DNA from: an uncultured Chlorobiaceae bacterium
GTDB lineage: Bacteria; Bacteroidota; Chlorobiia; Chlorobiales; Chlorobiaceae
Direction of reading: 5' to 3'
NCBI GenBank assembly: GCA_903895195.1
Contig: CAITSZ010000011.1
Coordinates: 248,001-312,000 of the forward strand
Length of the DNA: 64,000 nucleotides
Part shown: positions 16,487-26,200 of the stretch, in pieces
Position numbering within the stretch: position 1 is the first letter of the stretch
Layout of the letters: each line of letters starts with the position of its first letter
The notes under the pieces: generated by a model
What the model was told of the DNA's origin: nothing
Databases searched by the model: none
The model's input: only the letters and a program-made list of their open reading frames with translations
Made by a program: the position numbers and the translations under genes

Positions 16487-17769
16487 TATTCCATCACTTG
16501 GTTGACAGCAGCCTCAATGCGTCCTTCTGTTGATAATTGGCCTAAAGTTCCTCCCGCCATAAGTTTTGGTAACTGGCCAATATCTTCAAGTTGCGTCAAT
16601 AAACTATTGCCTGTGTGGCTATCCCGATGAACAACGATGATAAATGGAACCATTGATACGCCTGCAGCATCAAGGAGAGCAGGATTGTGTGTCGTAACTA
16701 TTACATCTATACCTCGACTCTGACCCAATGATTTAAGCATCGCTATCAAAATATGAGCTCTTGATGGATGCAATCCGTTATCTACCTCTTCAATAACGAG
16801 AAGGCTGCCCGGTTGACGGGTAAGCAAAGCTGTTACAATGGCAAGAAATCGGAGGGTTCCATCAGACATTCCTCTTGCATCAACAATATGTGGATCATCC
16901 CTCTTAGAAGAGAAGAGATCGATTTGATCACCACCATACCAGTTTTCCTGACAGTATAACATTGCATCATTTTGAAACTTCCCGACTGGTTCAGTCCAAA
17001 TTCGCTGAATATCACGTTCAGGAAGTTTTTGCAGATAATGGGTAAGAGTTTTTTCAACCTCCTCTTTTCGTAATGGGTCAAGCGCCGCAAGTACACCTGC
17101 AATATTTGATCCATCAGGCTGGAGCGTTTCAGAAAAAGGAACATAATCCCGCATATGACTCGGAACAGGATCAAAAACAAAGATCTTCTGCAACTGAGAT
17201 AATACCTGTTTAATCCCTTCCTGTACCTCTTTTCTCAAAGAAAATGATTCGGACTGTACCAATACAATGTGTGATCGACTAACATCAATTCGTTTTCCAT
17301 ACCCTTTAGTGCCAGTCGAAAAATATGAAGGAATCCCGGGGGCTACGCTTTCCTGAGGCTGCGTATAATACAGGCGTATCTCTCTGGGCGTCTGACTGCG
17401 AGGACCATACTTAAGAAGCGTGAGTTCCTCACCAGAGACCTCGGCTTTTACACCGTTTACAAGAACACTCAATTCATATCGATACTCAATATCTTTATCT
17501 TCAGTGTTAAGAGTAATCACCATTGAAAACTCTCTTGTAGACTTGCAGCAAACCCACTCCACCCCTCCACGAATGGGCGGAAGGTTGACATCCCCATTAA
17601 TTGACGGGTATATACCAACACCTGATGCCACCCGCTGTAAAAAAAGTAACGCGTCAAGAGTATTAGATTTGCCGCTGGCATTTGTACCAATTAAAATGGT
17701 AACAGGATCGATATACAGAGTTGCATCCCTGAAACTTTTCCAGTTTTTTAATTTTAGTGCCGTGATCAT
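16486..17769 (-). CDS. AAA/ABC-type ATPase of defence type, coupled to PIN nuclease
   Basis: 427 aa, AAA_15/AAA_21 (OLD-like, RloA-like) family. Walker A is GTNASGKSN (28-36), within the typical KNWKSFRD...TILIG start. The ABC-like signature is DARGMSDGTLRFLAIV, and Walker B with the D-loop is LLVIEEVDNGLHPSRA, followed by the switch His in VIVTTHNPALLDA. Such ATPases act as sensors for effector nucleases in PARIS, Septu and related systems. It starts 5 bp after the pglX stop, with AAGGA inside the end of pglX as ribosome site. No nuclease domain is fused to it; the effector is most likely the downstream PIN protein. Confidence 0.85.
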   Translation of the reverse strand: MITALKLKNWKSFRDATLYIDPVTILIGTNASGKSNTLDALLFLQRVASGVGIYPSINGDVNLPPIRGGVEWVCCKSTREFSMVITLNTEDKDIEYRYELSVLVNGVKAEVSGEELTLLKYGPRSQTPREIRLYYTQPQESVAPGIPSYFSTGTKGYGKRIDVSRSHIVLVQSESFSLRKEVQEGIKQVLSQLQKIFVFDPVPSHMRDYVPFSETLQPDGSNIAGVLAALDPLRKEEVEKTLTHYLQKLPERDIQRIWTEPVGKFQNDAMLYCQENWYGGDQIDLFSSKRDDPHIVDARGMSDGTLRFLAIVTALLTRQPGSLLVIEEVDNGLHPSRAHILIAMLKSLGQSRGIDVIVTTHNPALLDAAGVSMVPFIIVVHRDSHTGNSLLTQLEDIGQLPKLMAGGTLGQLSTEGRIEAAVNQVME

Positions 17770-17774
17770 ATCAT

Positions 17775-20700
17775 TTATTCCTTTTTCTTTGCCGTAAGCT
17801 TATCTGCTCTACTCAAGTGGTGGTCATTAATTCGATCACCATTAAAGATATGATACCAGGGTGCGGATTCAACATCTTTTCCTCGATCTTTGTCCCATTT
17901 AATGTTTGGTTTGTCACGCAGAATACCGGCTCCTTTTTTCCCGATGTCGGGGAGTGAGAGGAACGGTCGAATGTTGAGTCGTACACCGTCGTTGAGGTCG
18001 GGCATCCAACCGATGGGCTGCTGTTCGATGGGTTTCCAGCGAACAAAGATGTCGTAAGGATTTTCGCCATTGAGGATCAGTTCAAGCTTTTTCTTGAGTC
18101 CTTCGGCGGCAGCAAGGCGTTCCTCGGCACCATCTACACCGGCGGTGATATCCTGTTTCTGGCGACTGATCCAGTCGCCCAGGTAGGTGTAGATCAGGGT
18201 TTCGAGGTTCTTGTAATCGAGCTTGTGATAATTGACGAGGGCCGCAAAGCCGTCGCGGAGGCCGTCCCAGATATGCCATATAAAGGGGCGATGCTGAAAG
18301 AGTTTGCAGTGCTGGGTAAAGAACTTTTCGCGCAGCCAGGTTTCGAGGGTTTTGCCAGCATGGTCGGCACTGTTGAGCAACTGTGCCTGAATGTCGGTTG
18401 ACCAGGCATCACCATAGGATGCGGCAAGCAATTTCAGCAGGCGGTCGGCAGCGGAGGCTTCACCCCGAACTGGGGGGATGCAGACAATGCCGTCACCATC
18501 AGCAAAGGGGAACAATGCTTCGCAGCGGATTACCCACTCGCGCTGTTCGTCGGCCAGTTCCATCGCTGGATCAAGCTCAGCAGGCCAGCGGTAACCGAGC
18601 AATCGGGCTACAGCGATGTGCAGGACAGTACTGTCACTGCGGAACGAGCCGCTCTTTGTCCATTTGGATGCTTCATCCCATACCACCGAACCGCAAGGGT
18701 GACCGTGAAAGATCCACTGGGTTGGATCGTCAGAGTAAGGTTTGGGCAGACCGTTGGGATACTGTTCTTCAGCTACTTTAGACCAGCGCTCGAGATCGAA
18801 GGGAACCTTGACCAGCGTTGCGTTAGTGACATTCAGCTTCTGGTCAATTCGCCTTACGGCCTCGTTGTATTCCGGCGAAGAGCAAAAACACCAGATGGCG
18901 GAGAGATGGGATTGGTTTTTAGGGACAATAACTGCTGTATTGTTGTCAAAATGAAACCCATCATAAAAAGTGGAAGGTAGTTGTCGCATACTACTAATTG
19001 CAACACCTTTTTTCCCCCAGACGTCTTGTCCTCTTCTCCAATTCTGTACGGCATGGTTTGAGCCTTTCATCTCATCCGCTAACAGGTACAGAGCACCACG
19101 CCCTTTCTCCCACAAAATAACTTGATTTCTGCCATGATGAGATATAGTATCAGAGACTGTTGACTGTAAAAATGCCCAGTCATCGGTAATATTCAGTTCC
19201 CAGTATAATCTATAAAATCTCTCCCCATCACCGGTTAAGCACCCGGAGCAATCACTTCCGTATTGAGACAATAATTCAATGTCATCCGCATCCTCCAAAG
19301 CAATCCTTGCATCCGGATTCTCCAACTGCTTTGCCTGCTCCACACTCTTGACTTCAGCCGTGAGCAACCCGAGCGCTTTTTCAGCGGCAGTTCGTGGCTC
19401 TGAAACATCAATGCCTCGAAGCCGATGCAAAGCGACTGATCCAGATTGCTGCACTCCATTCCCTTTGCTCAGGGTATTGAGAACTGTAAATGCTCCGGCT
19501 GCAGCTTTTGAATCAAACCCACCTTCCCCCAAACGAGCAATCAGATTCCAGATGTCGTTCTTGAGCAGCTTTTCACGGAACTTCTTGTAGCTCCCAAGAA
19601 AGAGCCAGTTCTGCGGCAACACGATGCTGGTTGTGCCATCTTCCACACAAAACTCCAGACACCTGTCAAGAAAGACCGTGGCAAGGTCGTTTTTTGCTTC
19701 CGGATAGTGCTTCTCGCAAAAGAGGCGGAGAGAATCACTCTGTTTGCCTCTTGCAAGATAGGGTACATTGGTTATAACCCAGTGGTATTTGTCGCCCAGA
19801 AGCGTTGCCGCTTTTGCAAGGCCTTGAGCAACAACGCCCATCTCAATGCTTTCATCATCTTTTTCACCTTCAAGTGCCATTGCCAATACGGACCGAACAT
19901 CTTCCCTCTTCTGTTCAAAGAGATCGTTTTTCCGCAGGCTTGACTCTGGATTGATTAGGCTGCCAAGCACCGGAGCATCACTGAAATGCGTGTAGAGTTC
20001 CCCCAGTGCCTGACTGAGAGTGGTATCTTTTCCGGCAAGCGCCAGCCACTCATCCCTTTTGACGCTGATGGACAACCCTGAACAGGCGACATGAAGTTCC
20101 GGTAAAACCCGATATCCTTCTGCCTCAGGGTATTTCCATGCCGTGAGCGCAAGAGCAAATGCAGCAAGTTCCACGCAGCGCTGATCGAGCTCTAAACCGT
20201 GGATGTTCTGGCGAAGCACAGCATCTACAGCTTCATGGGCTGTGAGCCCTTCAAGTTCCATACGCATAGGCACCAACATCAGCAGTGCAGCGACAAGAAA
20301 ATGCCCTGATCCGCAGCAGGGATCGAGTGTTTTCAGTTCACTCAAATGTTCAGGCCAACTTTCGAATGTGCCGGCGGCGGGGGTCCAGTAGTTGGAAGTT
20401 GGCAGTTGGCAGTCGGCAATTGGGAGTGGGCAGTTGCTGGTTTTAACAAAACGCAGATATTCCAGTGGCAGACCGGGTCTACGGAAAAACTCTCGCAACT
20501 CATCTTCACTTGTAGCGGCTTCAAGCACATTACGGGCTTTTTCCGAAAACTGCCCACTGCCAACTGCCGACTGCAGACTCCGTTTCACCCACCAGGCGCC
20601 AAGGGAGTTATCGAGCAGAAACGATACCATGTATGGCTCCGTAAAGAGCTGCGTGACGGATGGCAGTTCACGTGCGCCGATCTTTACTTCGGATGCATTG

Positions 20701-21296
20701 ACCTCCTCCTTCTTTTTGGCCTGCCAGAACTGGTAGACCCAGCCGAGAGAGTCGGAGGCGGTGAAGACTTCGAGAGGAAGGTCAGCCAACAGTCGCTCCA
20801 GGCGGTGCTGATGCTCAGGCGGCAGGGTGAGCTGAAAGACCGGAGAGTCGAGGCGAAAAATCTGGGGAAGCATACGGGCGGCATAGCGGGACGCAAGTTC
20901 CCAGCCATTGGCCGCGCCTTCGTCAACTGCAAGGTCTTCGCACTCTTCGAGTGTAACCGCTACCGGTGCCTCCGGGTCAGGGTACATGAGCAGATTGTTC
21001 TCGGCAAGAAAGCGGGCAAAGAGCATCCGGTGCCAATGCTCGTAAGCAACCTCTTCGATCAGGCGTCCCATGGTCTGGATTTTCCCTCCATTGAGGGAAT
21101 CGCCCAGTTGACGCCCATGGATGCGGAGTTCACGACGCAATTGACGTTCATGACTGCTTAAATGCGCCAACGCATTCGGCTCACCCACTCCGAGCTGTTC
21201 CAGTGCCGCACGGGCCGCACTTTCGGCAATATCTCGTGCCTCCTTGATGGTTCGCTCAAGTTTAGCGCGGAGTGTTCTATCTAAAGCATTCGCCAT
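17775..21296 (-). CDS. pglX: BREX-1 adenine-specific DNA methyltransferase PglX
   Basis: 1173 aa. The SAM-binding motif is LDPCCGSGHFLVAALLML near residue 325; the catalytic motif IV is NVPY near residue 509, where most N6-adenine enzymes have N/D-PP-Y/F. C-terminal residues about 780-1173 hold the target-recognition region, ending in the conserved LRDKPNIKWDKDRGKDVES block. PglX marks host DNA at one strand of an asymmetric site and is needed for discrimination of self. Two in-frame inserts, at about residues 240-249 and 286-302, are encoded by heptanucleotide arrays. It is preceded by a 183-bp gap, the only sizeable one inside the operon. Confidence 0.93.
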   Translation of the reverse strand: MANALDRTLRAKLERTIKEARDIAESAARAALEQLGVGEPNALAHLSSHERQLRRELRIHGRQLGDSLNGGKIQTMGRLIEEVAYEHWHRMLFARFLAENNLLMYPDPEAPVAVTLEECEDLAVDEGAANGWELASRYAARMLPQIFRLDSPVFQLTLPPEHQHRLERLLADLPLEVFTASDSLGWVYQFWQAKKKEEVNASEVKIGARELPSVTQLFTEPYMVSFLLDNSLGAWWVKRSLQSAVGSGQFSEKARNVLEAATSEDELREFFRRPGLPLEYLRFVKTSNCPLPIADCQLPTSNYWTPAAGTFESWPEHLSELKTLDPCCGSGHFLVAALLMLVPMRMELEGLTAHEAVDAVLRQNIHGLELDQRCVELAAFALALTAWKYPEAEGYRVLPELHVACSGLSISVKRDEWLALAGKDTTLSQALGELYTHFSDAPVLGSLINPESSLRKNDLFEQKREDVRSVLAMALEGEKDDESIEMGVVAQGLAKAATLLGDKYHWVITNVPYLARGKQSDSLRLFCEKHYPEAKNDLATVFLDRCLEFCVEDGTTSIVLPQNWLFLGSYKKFREKLLKNDIWNLIARLGEGGFDSKAAAGAFTVLNTLSKGNGVQQSGSVALHRLRGIDVSEPRTAAEKALGLLTAEVKSVEQAKQLENPDARIALEDADDIELLSQYGSDCSGCLTGDGERFYRLYWELNITDDWAFLQSTVSDTISHHGRNQVILWEKGRGALYLLADEMKGSNHAVQNWRRGQDVWGKKGVAISSMRQLPSTFYDGFHFDNNTAVIVPKNQSHLSAIWCFCSSPEYNEAVRRIDQKLNVTNATLVKVPFDLERWSKVAEEQYPNGLPKPYSDDPTQWIFHGHPCGSVVWDEASKWTKSGSFRSDSTVLHIAVARLLGYRWPAELDPAMELADEQREWVIRCEALFPFADGDGIVCIPPVRGEASAADRLLKLLAASYGDAWSTDIQAQLLNSADHAGKTLETWLREKFFTQHCKLFQHRPFIWHIWDGLRDGFAALVNYHKLDYKNLETLIYTYLGDWISRQKQDITAGVDGAEERLAAAEGLKKKLELILNGENPYDIFVRWKPIEQQPIGWMPDLNDGVRLNIRPFLSLPDIGKKGAGILRDKPNIKWDKDRGKDVESAPWYHIFNGDRINDHHLSRADKLTAKKKE
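20392..20440. repeat. Heptanucleotide tandem array inside pglX (copy A)
   Basis: Seven degenerate 7-bp units with consensus TTGGCAG on the plus strand; units 2 and 3 (20399-20412) are identical. On the coding strand they encode a low-complexity insert (NCPLPIADCQLPTSN) between YLRFVK and TPAAGTFESWPEHL, two blocks that adjoin in ordinary BREX-1 PglX. Confidence 0.8.
20550..20577. repeat. Heptanucleotide tandem array inside pglX (copy B, inverted)
   Basis: Four 7-bp units with consensus CTGCCAA, the reverse complement of the unit at 20392-20440. The two arrays therefore form an inverted repeat with a 109-bp centre. On the coding strand they encode LQSAVGSGQ, another insert lacking in typical PglX proteins. 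Confidence 0.75.
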
Positions 21297-21479
21297 ACTG
21301 TGTTATCCTTTAAGCGAAAAACGATTGGGCCATAAATAGATTCTGGACCAAAAAATGAGCCATATCAAATTTTATTCCATTGCTTGAAGTCTTTCTTATA
21401 TGCTCCTTAATGATGAACGCACATTAAATTCACATTAAAAGCGGTTCAATGTTACTAATAATGTGAGGGAACATTTTTC
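21297..21479 (-). promoter_or_regulatory. Putative internal promoter/operator upstream of pglX
   Basis: This AT-rich gap separates the AlbA_2 gene from pglX, while all other BREX gene junctions are overlaps or under 15 bp (apart from the relic region). On the minus strand it holds the near-tandem units TTTTAATGTG and AATTTAATGTG, with the complementary CACATTATTA about 25 bp before them. These could be a regulator site or part of a promoter for pglX and downstream genes. No factor can be named. Confidence 0.35.
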
Positions 21480-23207
21480 TTACATTGACTTGCCCTCAAC
21501 AGGGCTCAGTGAATAAAGGGCATGCTTGCCCCGACCGGGAGGATTGATTAAACTGTTTTCACGGATCAGCTCCTTCATAAGGCGAACAACTTGATATCGG
21601 CTATAGTGAGTAATCTGACGGATTTCATGATTGCTCAACCCAGAATCACCCCTCCTCCCCCTCTCCATGAGAATACTCAATACACGAGTCTTTGCCGCTT
21701 CCCAGTCAATGCGGCGATCGCGTTCAGGATGGCCATCTTCAGCCAGACGTCGGTAGAGTTCCGGTCTCAAAACCCAATAAAAACCTCGACCGGAGCCACC
21801 ATGCTCTATGTATCCTGCTTTTTCCATAGAGGCCAGTGACTCCCGCATCTGGACCTCATTGCGTTGGCAAAGTAAAGCCGCAGCATGAGTTTCTATTTCA
21901 GCATGCTTGAGCAGGTGTTGAAGGATAAGCAAGTGATCCACGTTAAGATCATGACCATGCTCGTTTTCTTCAGCCACAAACAATCGAAATGCACCAGCAA
22001 GCTCACGCTTCATGAAAGTAACGGTTACCGAATCACCGATTTCCTGAATAACTGGTGGCTCTTTGCCCTCCCGCAGCAAAGCTGAAAACATGCGACTAAT
22101 ACCAAGGTTGCTGCGATTGACCAGGCGGAGACGGGTCAATGCGTCCACCAGCAAAGGGTTGCGGGCAGCCGGCTGGTGATGGAGGATATTCGACGGGTTA
22201 ATACCTCCAATAAAGCCACCGTTATTGCTGATTTCAAGACGATCAGCATAGTATTTGACGATGACAGGGCCCGCGATTTGGAAATCCACATGACAGAATG
22301 CATTCATCAGCGCTTCGCGGATGGCTATTTCCGGCCAGGTATGGTATTCAAAATGGAACATTCCGTGCTCCAGAGTCGTTATCGGATTGAATGGCAAGAG
22401 TAACTCCTCGATCCGTCTTACTGAGACAGGGAGAGCACTTACCCTATCTTCCCGAATACCATAACCAGTATCCGACGTCATCTGCAGGAAGGTCCAGTTA
22501 TGGCCTGGAACGTGTTCCCTCAAGGCTTCTTCAGTTCCGGCAAGAAGAATTGCGGCCCTAGTCCATTGACGGTTTTTGACAAGACCAAGAGCAGCGAGCA
22601 AATCGTTATCACTCAATTTGAGCAGGTCTTCCGGGGCGCGTTCTGCTATTGCCTGTTTACGCAGGGCCTCCATTGCTGTCGGGGAGAGCAGTGGAGAAGA
22701 GAGTGAAGCAACCGTTACCGCGCTATAATCAGTCTCTCCGGTTTCGACAGATATCTTGCGGCGAAGAGTACCGGTCAATGGCTGGCAATCCTTGCCGATA
22801 CGAATAGTACCGCTACCTGATGTATCCGTATAGGGAGGTAGACCTGGATGGATTTGCATGATGAGCAATCGCCCTGTTCCTTCAGGAATGCGCAGCTCTT
22901 CAAATACCGGCATAATTTTTGGATCAGTCTGGTCATAAATTGCTTTTTTGAGCAGATTGACATCTACCTCGAGAGGTACTCCATGAAGAGATGCCCCCCG
23001 TCCCAAAGAGTTGTCGGCCACTCCGAACACTACTGTTCCTCCTCCTCCGTTGGCCATACAGACCGCAGTGCGAACCAGCGTCTTTACAGATTTATCCATG
23101 CTTTTGTTATCCCATTGCTTAAAGTCCAGATCCTGGTCTTCAAGCTCATCGGCAATCCGACTATCCAGCTCCTTCAGAAGTTCAGTGATGTCCTGTAGAG
23201 TTCTCAT
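21480..23207 (-). CDS. AlbA_2 (Schlafen-like) / HATPase_c_4 protein in BREX operon
   Basis: 575 aa. The N-terminal AlbA_2 domain (about 15-150) has DQDLDFKQW and the glycine-rich ANGGGGTVVFGVAD. The middle (about 280-400) matches the RecG-like C-terminal/HATPase_c_4 module: WPEIAIREALMNAFCHVDF and RLEISNNGGFIGGINPSNIL. The C-terminus holds winged-helix segments (SNHEIRQITHYSRYQVVRLM). Such proteins are usually annotated as ATP-binding or transcriptional regulators. Its ATG overlaps the brxC stop by 4 bp (ATGA), so it is co-translated with core BREX genes. The role (regulator or accessory effector) is unknown. Confidence 0.8.
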   Translation of the reverse strand: MRTLQDITELLKELDSRIADELEDQDLDFKQWDNKSMDKSVKTLVRTAVCMANGGGGTVVFGVADNSLGRGASLHGVPLEVDVNLLKKAIYDQTDPKIMPVFEELRIPEGTGRLLIMQIHPGLPPYTDTSGSGTIRIGKDCQPLTGTLRRKISVETGETDYSAVTVASLSSPLLSPTAMEALRKQAIAERAPEDLLKLSDNDLLAALGLVKNRQWTRAAILLAGTEEALREHVPGHNWTFLQMTSDTGYGIREDRVSALPVSVRRIEELLLPFNPITTLEHGMFHFEYHTWPEIAIREALMNAFCHVDFQIAGPVIVKYYADRLEISNNGGFIGGINPSNILHHQPAARNPLLVDALTRLRLVNRSNLGISRMFSALLREGKEPPVIQEIGDSVTVTFMKRELAGAFRLFVAEENEHGHDLNVDHLLILQHLLKHAEIETHAAALLCQRNEVQMRESLASMEKAGYIEHGGSGRGFYWVLRPELYRRLAEDGHPERDRRIDWEAAKTRVLSILMERGRRGDSGLSNHEIRQITHYSRYQVVRLMKELIRENSLINPPGRGKHALYSLSPVEGKSM

Positions 23208-26200
23208 ACAATGATTGGTCCGACCTTAATTTTTTGTAGCAGAATAGCTCTTGCTTCAGTAAGCCAGGCATCGACATCAGCTTCTGTTTTCATTGTACGA
23301 CACGGCAACGCGACATCCTGGACTTCGGGGTCCATCATCCTAGCCGCCCCGAAGGCGACTTTTTCAAAACGGCCTGCCATTGCAGCAATGCGATCACGAA
23401 ACGCCTGAATACCAGTCATGTCGAGGGTCTGCAGGATAGCTGTGGTGTTTTCGAGAGCGATATAAGGGACTGCAGACGCAACTAATTGCTGTTTTACCCG
23501 AAGGTCATAGCGCTGTTCCGGTTCAAGCATTGTCCAGTTCTCATCGGCTTCGAGTCGGGATTCTCCGGCCTCCCACTGCTGATCCCACTCCTTTTTTAAG
23601 GTATTAAGTTCATCACGCAGAAGTTGGGTAAGGTTTCCGAGTAAGGGGGTAACAGGGTCGGGTTCGTCAAGGAGTTGGCGTTGCTGCTCAATGCTCTTCA
23701 ATTGAACCAGGATAACCTCAGCATCCTCTATTTTCTGCGAATGCGCCATCAAGCGATCCAGAGTAGTCCAGTTAGGCCAGCAAGTGCTTATCAGCTTGGC
23801 CAGTTCTGTCCATCTATCGATGGAGCTGGAGAGATCTTCTCGTTGATTATAAAGCGAGATGAGCTGTTCATTTCCAGCAGCAAGTCGAATTTCATCTAGA
23901 AATGCGGTATTGGGTCGAGCTGGTTTTGGTGCATCTCCACCTGCCTCTTCGGCGAGGTCAAACATTTTTTTCAGGAACGACCTGGCATATGCCAGCTCAT
24001 CTCCTTGCTTTATGTTTTGGAGACCGGCTTTTTGCAGGAGTTTACGGATTTGAATGCGTTGGGCAGTGGTGACCGTGGCTGATTCCACTTTAAACGTCAC
24101 TTTGCCGATTGATTTGCGCTCCAGCTCCCTTGGATCTAATCTTTCTCCGCGTTCGTCCTGAGCTCTCGTAAGGCCTGTAACCAAAAGAACCAGCAGGCCG
24201 CCATCAACTGCGTCACGCGACCAGCCATAAGGTGCGGACTCGAAATGGGTACGAATATCAGCGCCCTTTTTACCACCGGCAATGACTCCGAGTATCGATT
24301 TGCAAACAGGATTATTTGCCGGTTCACCTTGATCTGCGACTGCTTTAAGTGCATCTGGAGCTCCTTTCTGGGCGTTTTCATAGACCTTTGACCAGCCCAA
24401 ATGATCAGCGATATGAAACTGCGGATAGAGCCGTTGCGAAGCGTTTGCTGAGGCTTCCAATACCATTTCCTGAAGGTTATTGCCAAGGATCTCGTTGCCA
24501 CCACCCTGAAAAACCCGTGCACCGGAAAAGGCTTCTTCAAGTAAGTCGGTAATTTTCGCTTCAGAGCTTTGCCTGGTGGTCTCCATTGCTGCGCGCGCTT
24601 CAATGCCTTCGGGTGTATTGGGTATGCCTCGATTAACCAACGTTGCCCGAGCTGATTTATTGTCTATCAGTTGGTGTCGGAGATCATCGGCGGATCGCTT
24701 GGGAATAAAGATGAAGACCGTCGATGACTGATTGCCGACCTGACGGGCATCAGCCCGTACTGAGTTTTCATCAATGTTCCATCCGTCGCGGACCCAAAGG
24801 GATATCTGATTGCCTGCATCTTTAGGCAGTTGTGCGTCAAACAAGGGATTGATAGTACGAGTTACTTTTGAACTCCCTTGGGTAAAAGAAAACTTGTTTA
24901 CCATCTCGCCGAATTTTTTTCTAATGCGGTCATCGCGTTCGGCATCTATACGGTAAGCTTCATTTGCCAAACTTGAACGCTGGCTTAAAAACTCATCAAT
25001 CCAGGCGGTGCTCTCTTCTGTCTGAATTCGATATTCATCGCCGACTTTCATCAAAAGCTCGCATTTTTCAAGAAGTCCCGTTAGCTTACTGCGCAGTGTG
25101 GAGGAGCCTTCTGATAGGTTTTCAACCAGCAGGTCAGCCAGTGTGTCAACGGTTGCTCGAATACCTATTTCCGTATTGCTTCCTGAAAGCCTGCTGATAA
25201 GAAAGACTATACCGCAGGCTCTGGCCATTAGGAGCTCTTCCTCAGAGCCTTTACGCCACTTCATGGTTTTTTCGTGGACTTTCCGCGGCAGTATGCGTGA
25301 CTGGAGGAGTTTGTCGGCAGAGTCAAAGTAGAGGTAGTCGGCTGGCACGACATGACCGAGAGCTTCATTCAGGTTTGTCTGGATGACCTTGTGAATCATG
25401 CTGAGCTGGTTGCGAAGCTGACTATCGGTCCCGGTTTGATCAAGGACTCTGAGGGTGCTTTCCCAAAAACGACGGCGAACGGGAAGAATGGGGTAGTCCT
25501 GTGCAAAATTTACTATGTCACTCTGCTGGTGCCCGATGGTGGTTCCAGAAAGATGACGAGAAATTTCTCCAAGGTTGATTTGCATCATCTGCTCTATGGG
25601 AGCCTTCGCTTCGGCCTTTTTGGCGAGAATTACCTTTCTGATAACTGCGTCCACATCAGCGTCTGAAAGCTCCACGCGAATTGTGAATCGACCCTCAAGC
25701 TTCTTGAGATTGCTTGTTCCGGTAACCGCTGTCTGACCAGTAGCTATAAAAAGAAGTTTGCCTCCAATATTCTTACAGCATGATTCAACCACCTCCTGAA
25801 CATCAAATGAACGCTGACTGTCCTCCCCGATATACTGCTGCACTTCGTCAAGAACGATAAGGGTCAGAGGCAATTTTCCCTCTTTGGTCAGTGCCATACG
25901 GATTGCTTTGAGCATCTCATCACTTGAGATATCCTGAACGTAGGGATAGAGGTTGTTCAGAGTTTCAACGCATGACTCCAAAGAGGGATAGAGTTTTGGC
26001 TTTACCTTCACCAGTGCACTGTGCAAGCCTTCGGCAACATAGAAATTATCGAGCTCCTCCAACCAGTCAAAACCGCTCTCTTCAACATGGGCTCGAACCT
26101 GTTCAGCAATACCTTCGTGCCTCAACCACATCACAAATCGAGCGACAGGGTATTGTTCTGGGAGGTCGACCGATTTAAAAATAATCCGCAAAAGCGCTAG

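Noticed and set aside
15974-17769. PARIS system (AriA-AriB)
   Set aside because: The ATPase fits, but the partner has the acidic residues and strand order of a PIN domain and no TOPRIM motif, and its 170 aa is short for AriB.
20346-21161. 271-aa plus-strand frame opposite pglX
   Set aside because: It is antisense to a well-supported gene, has no family resemblance and carries the reverse reading of the heptamer array.
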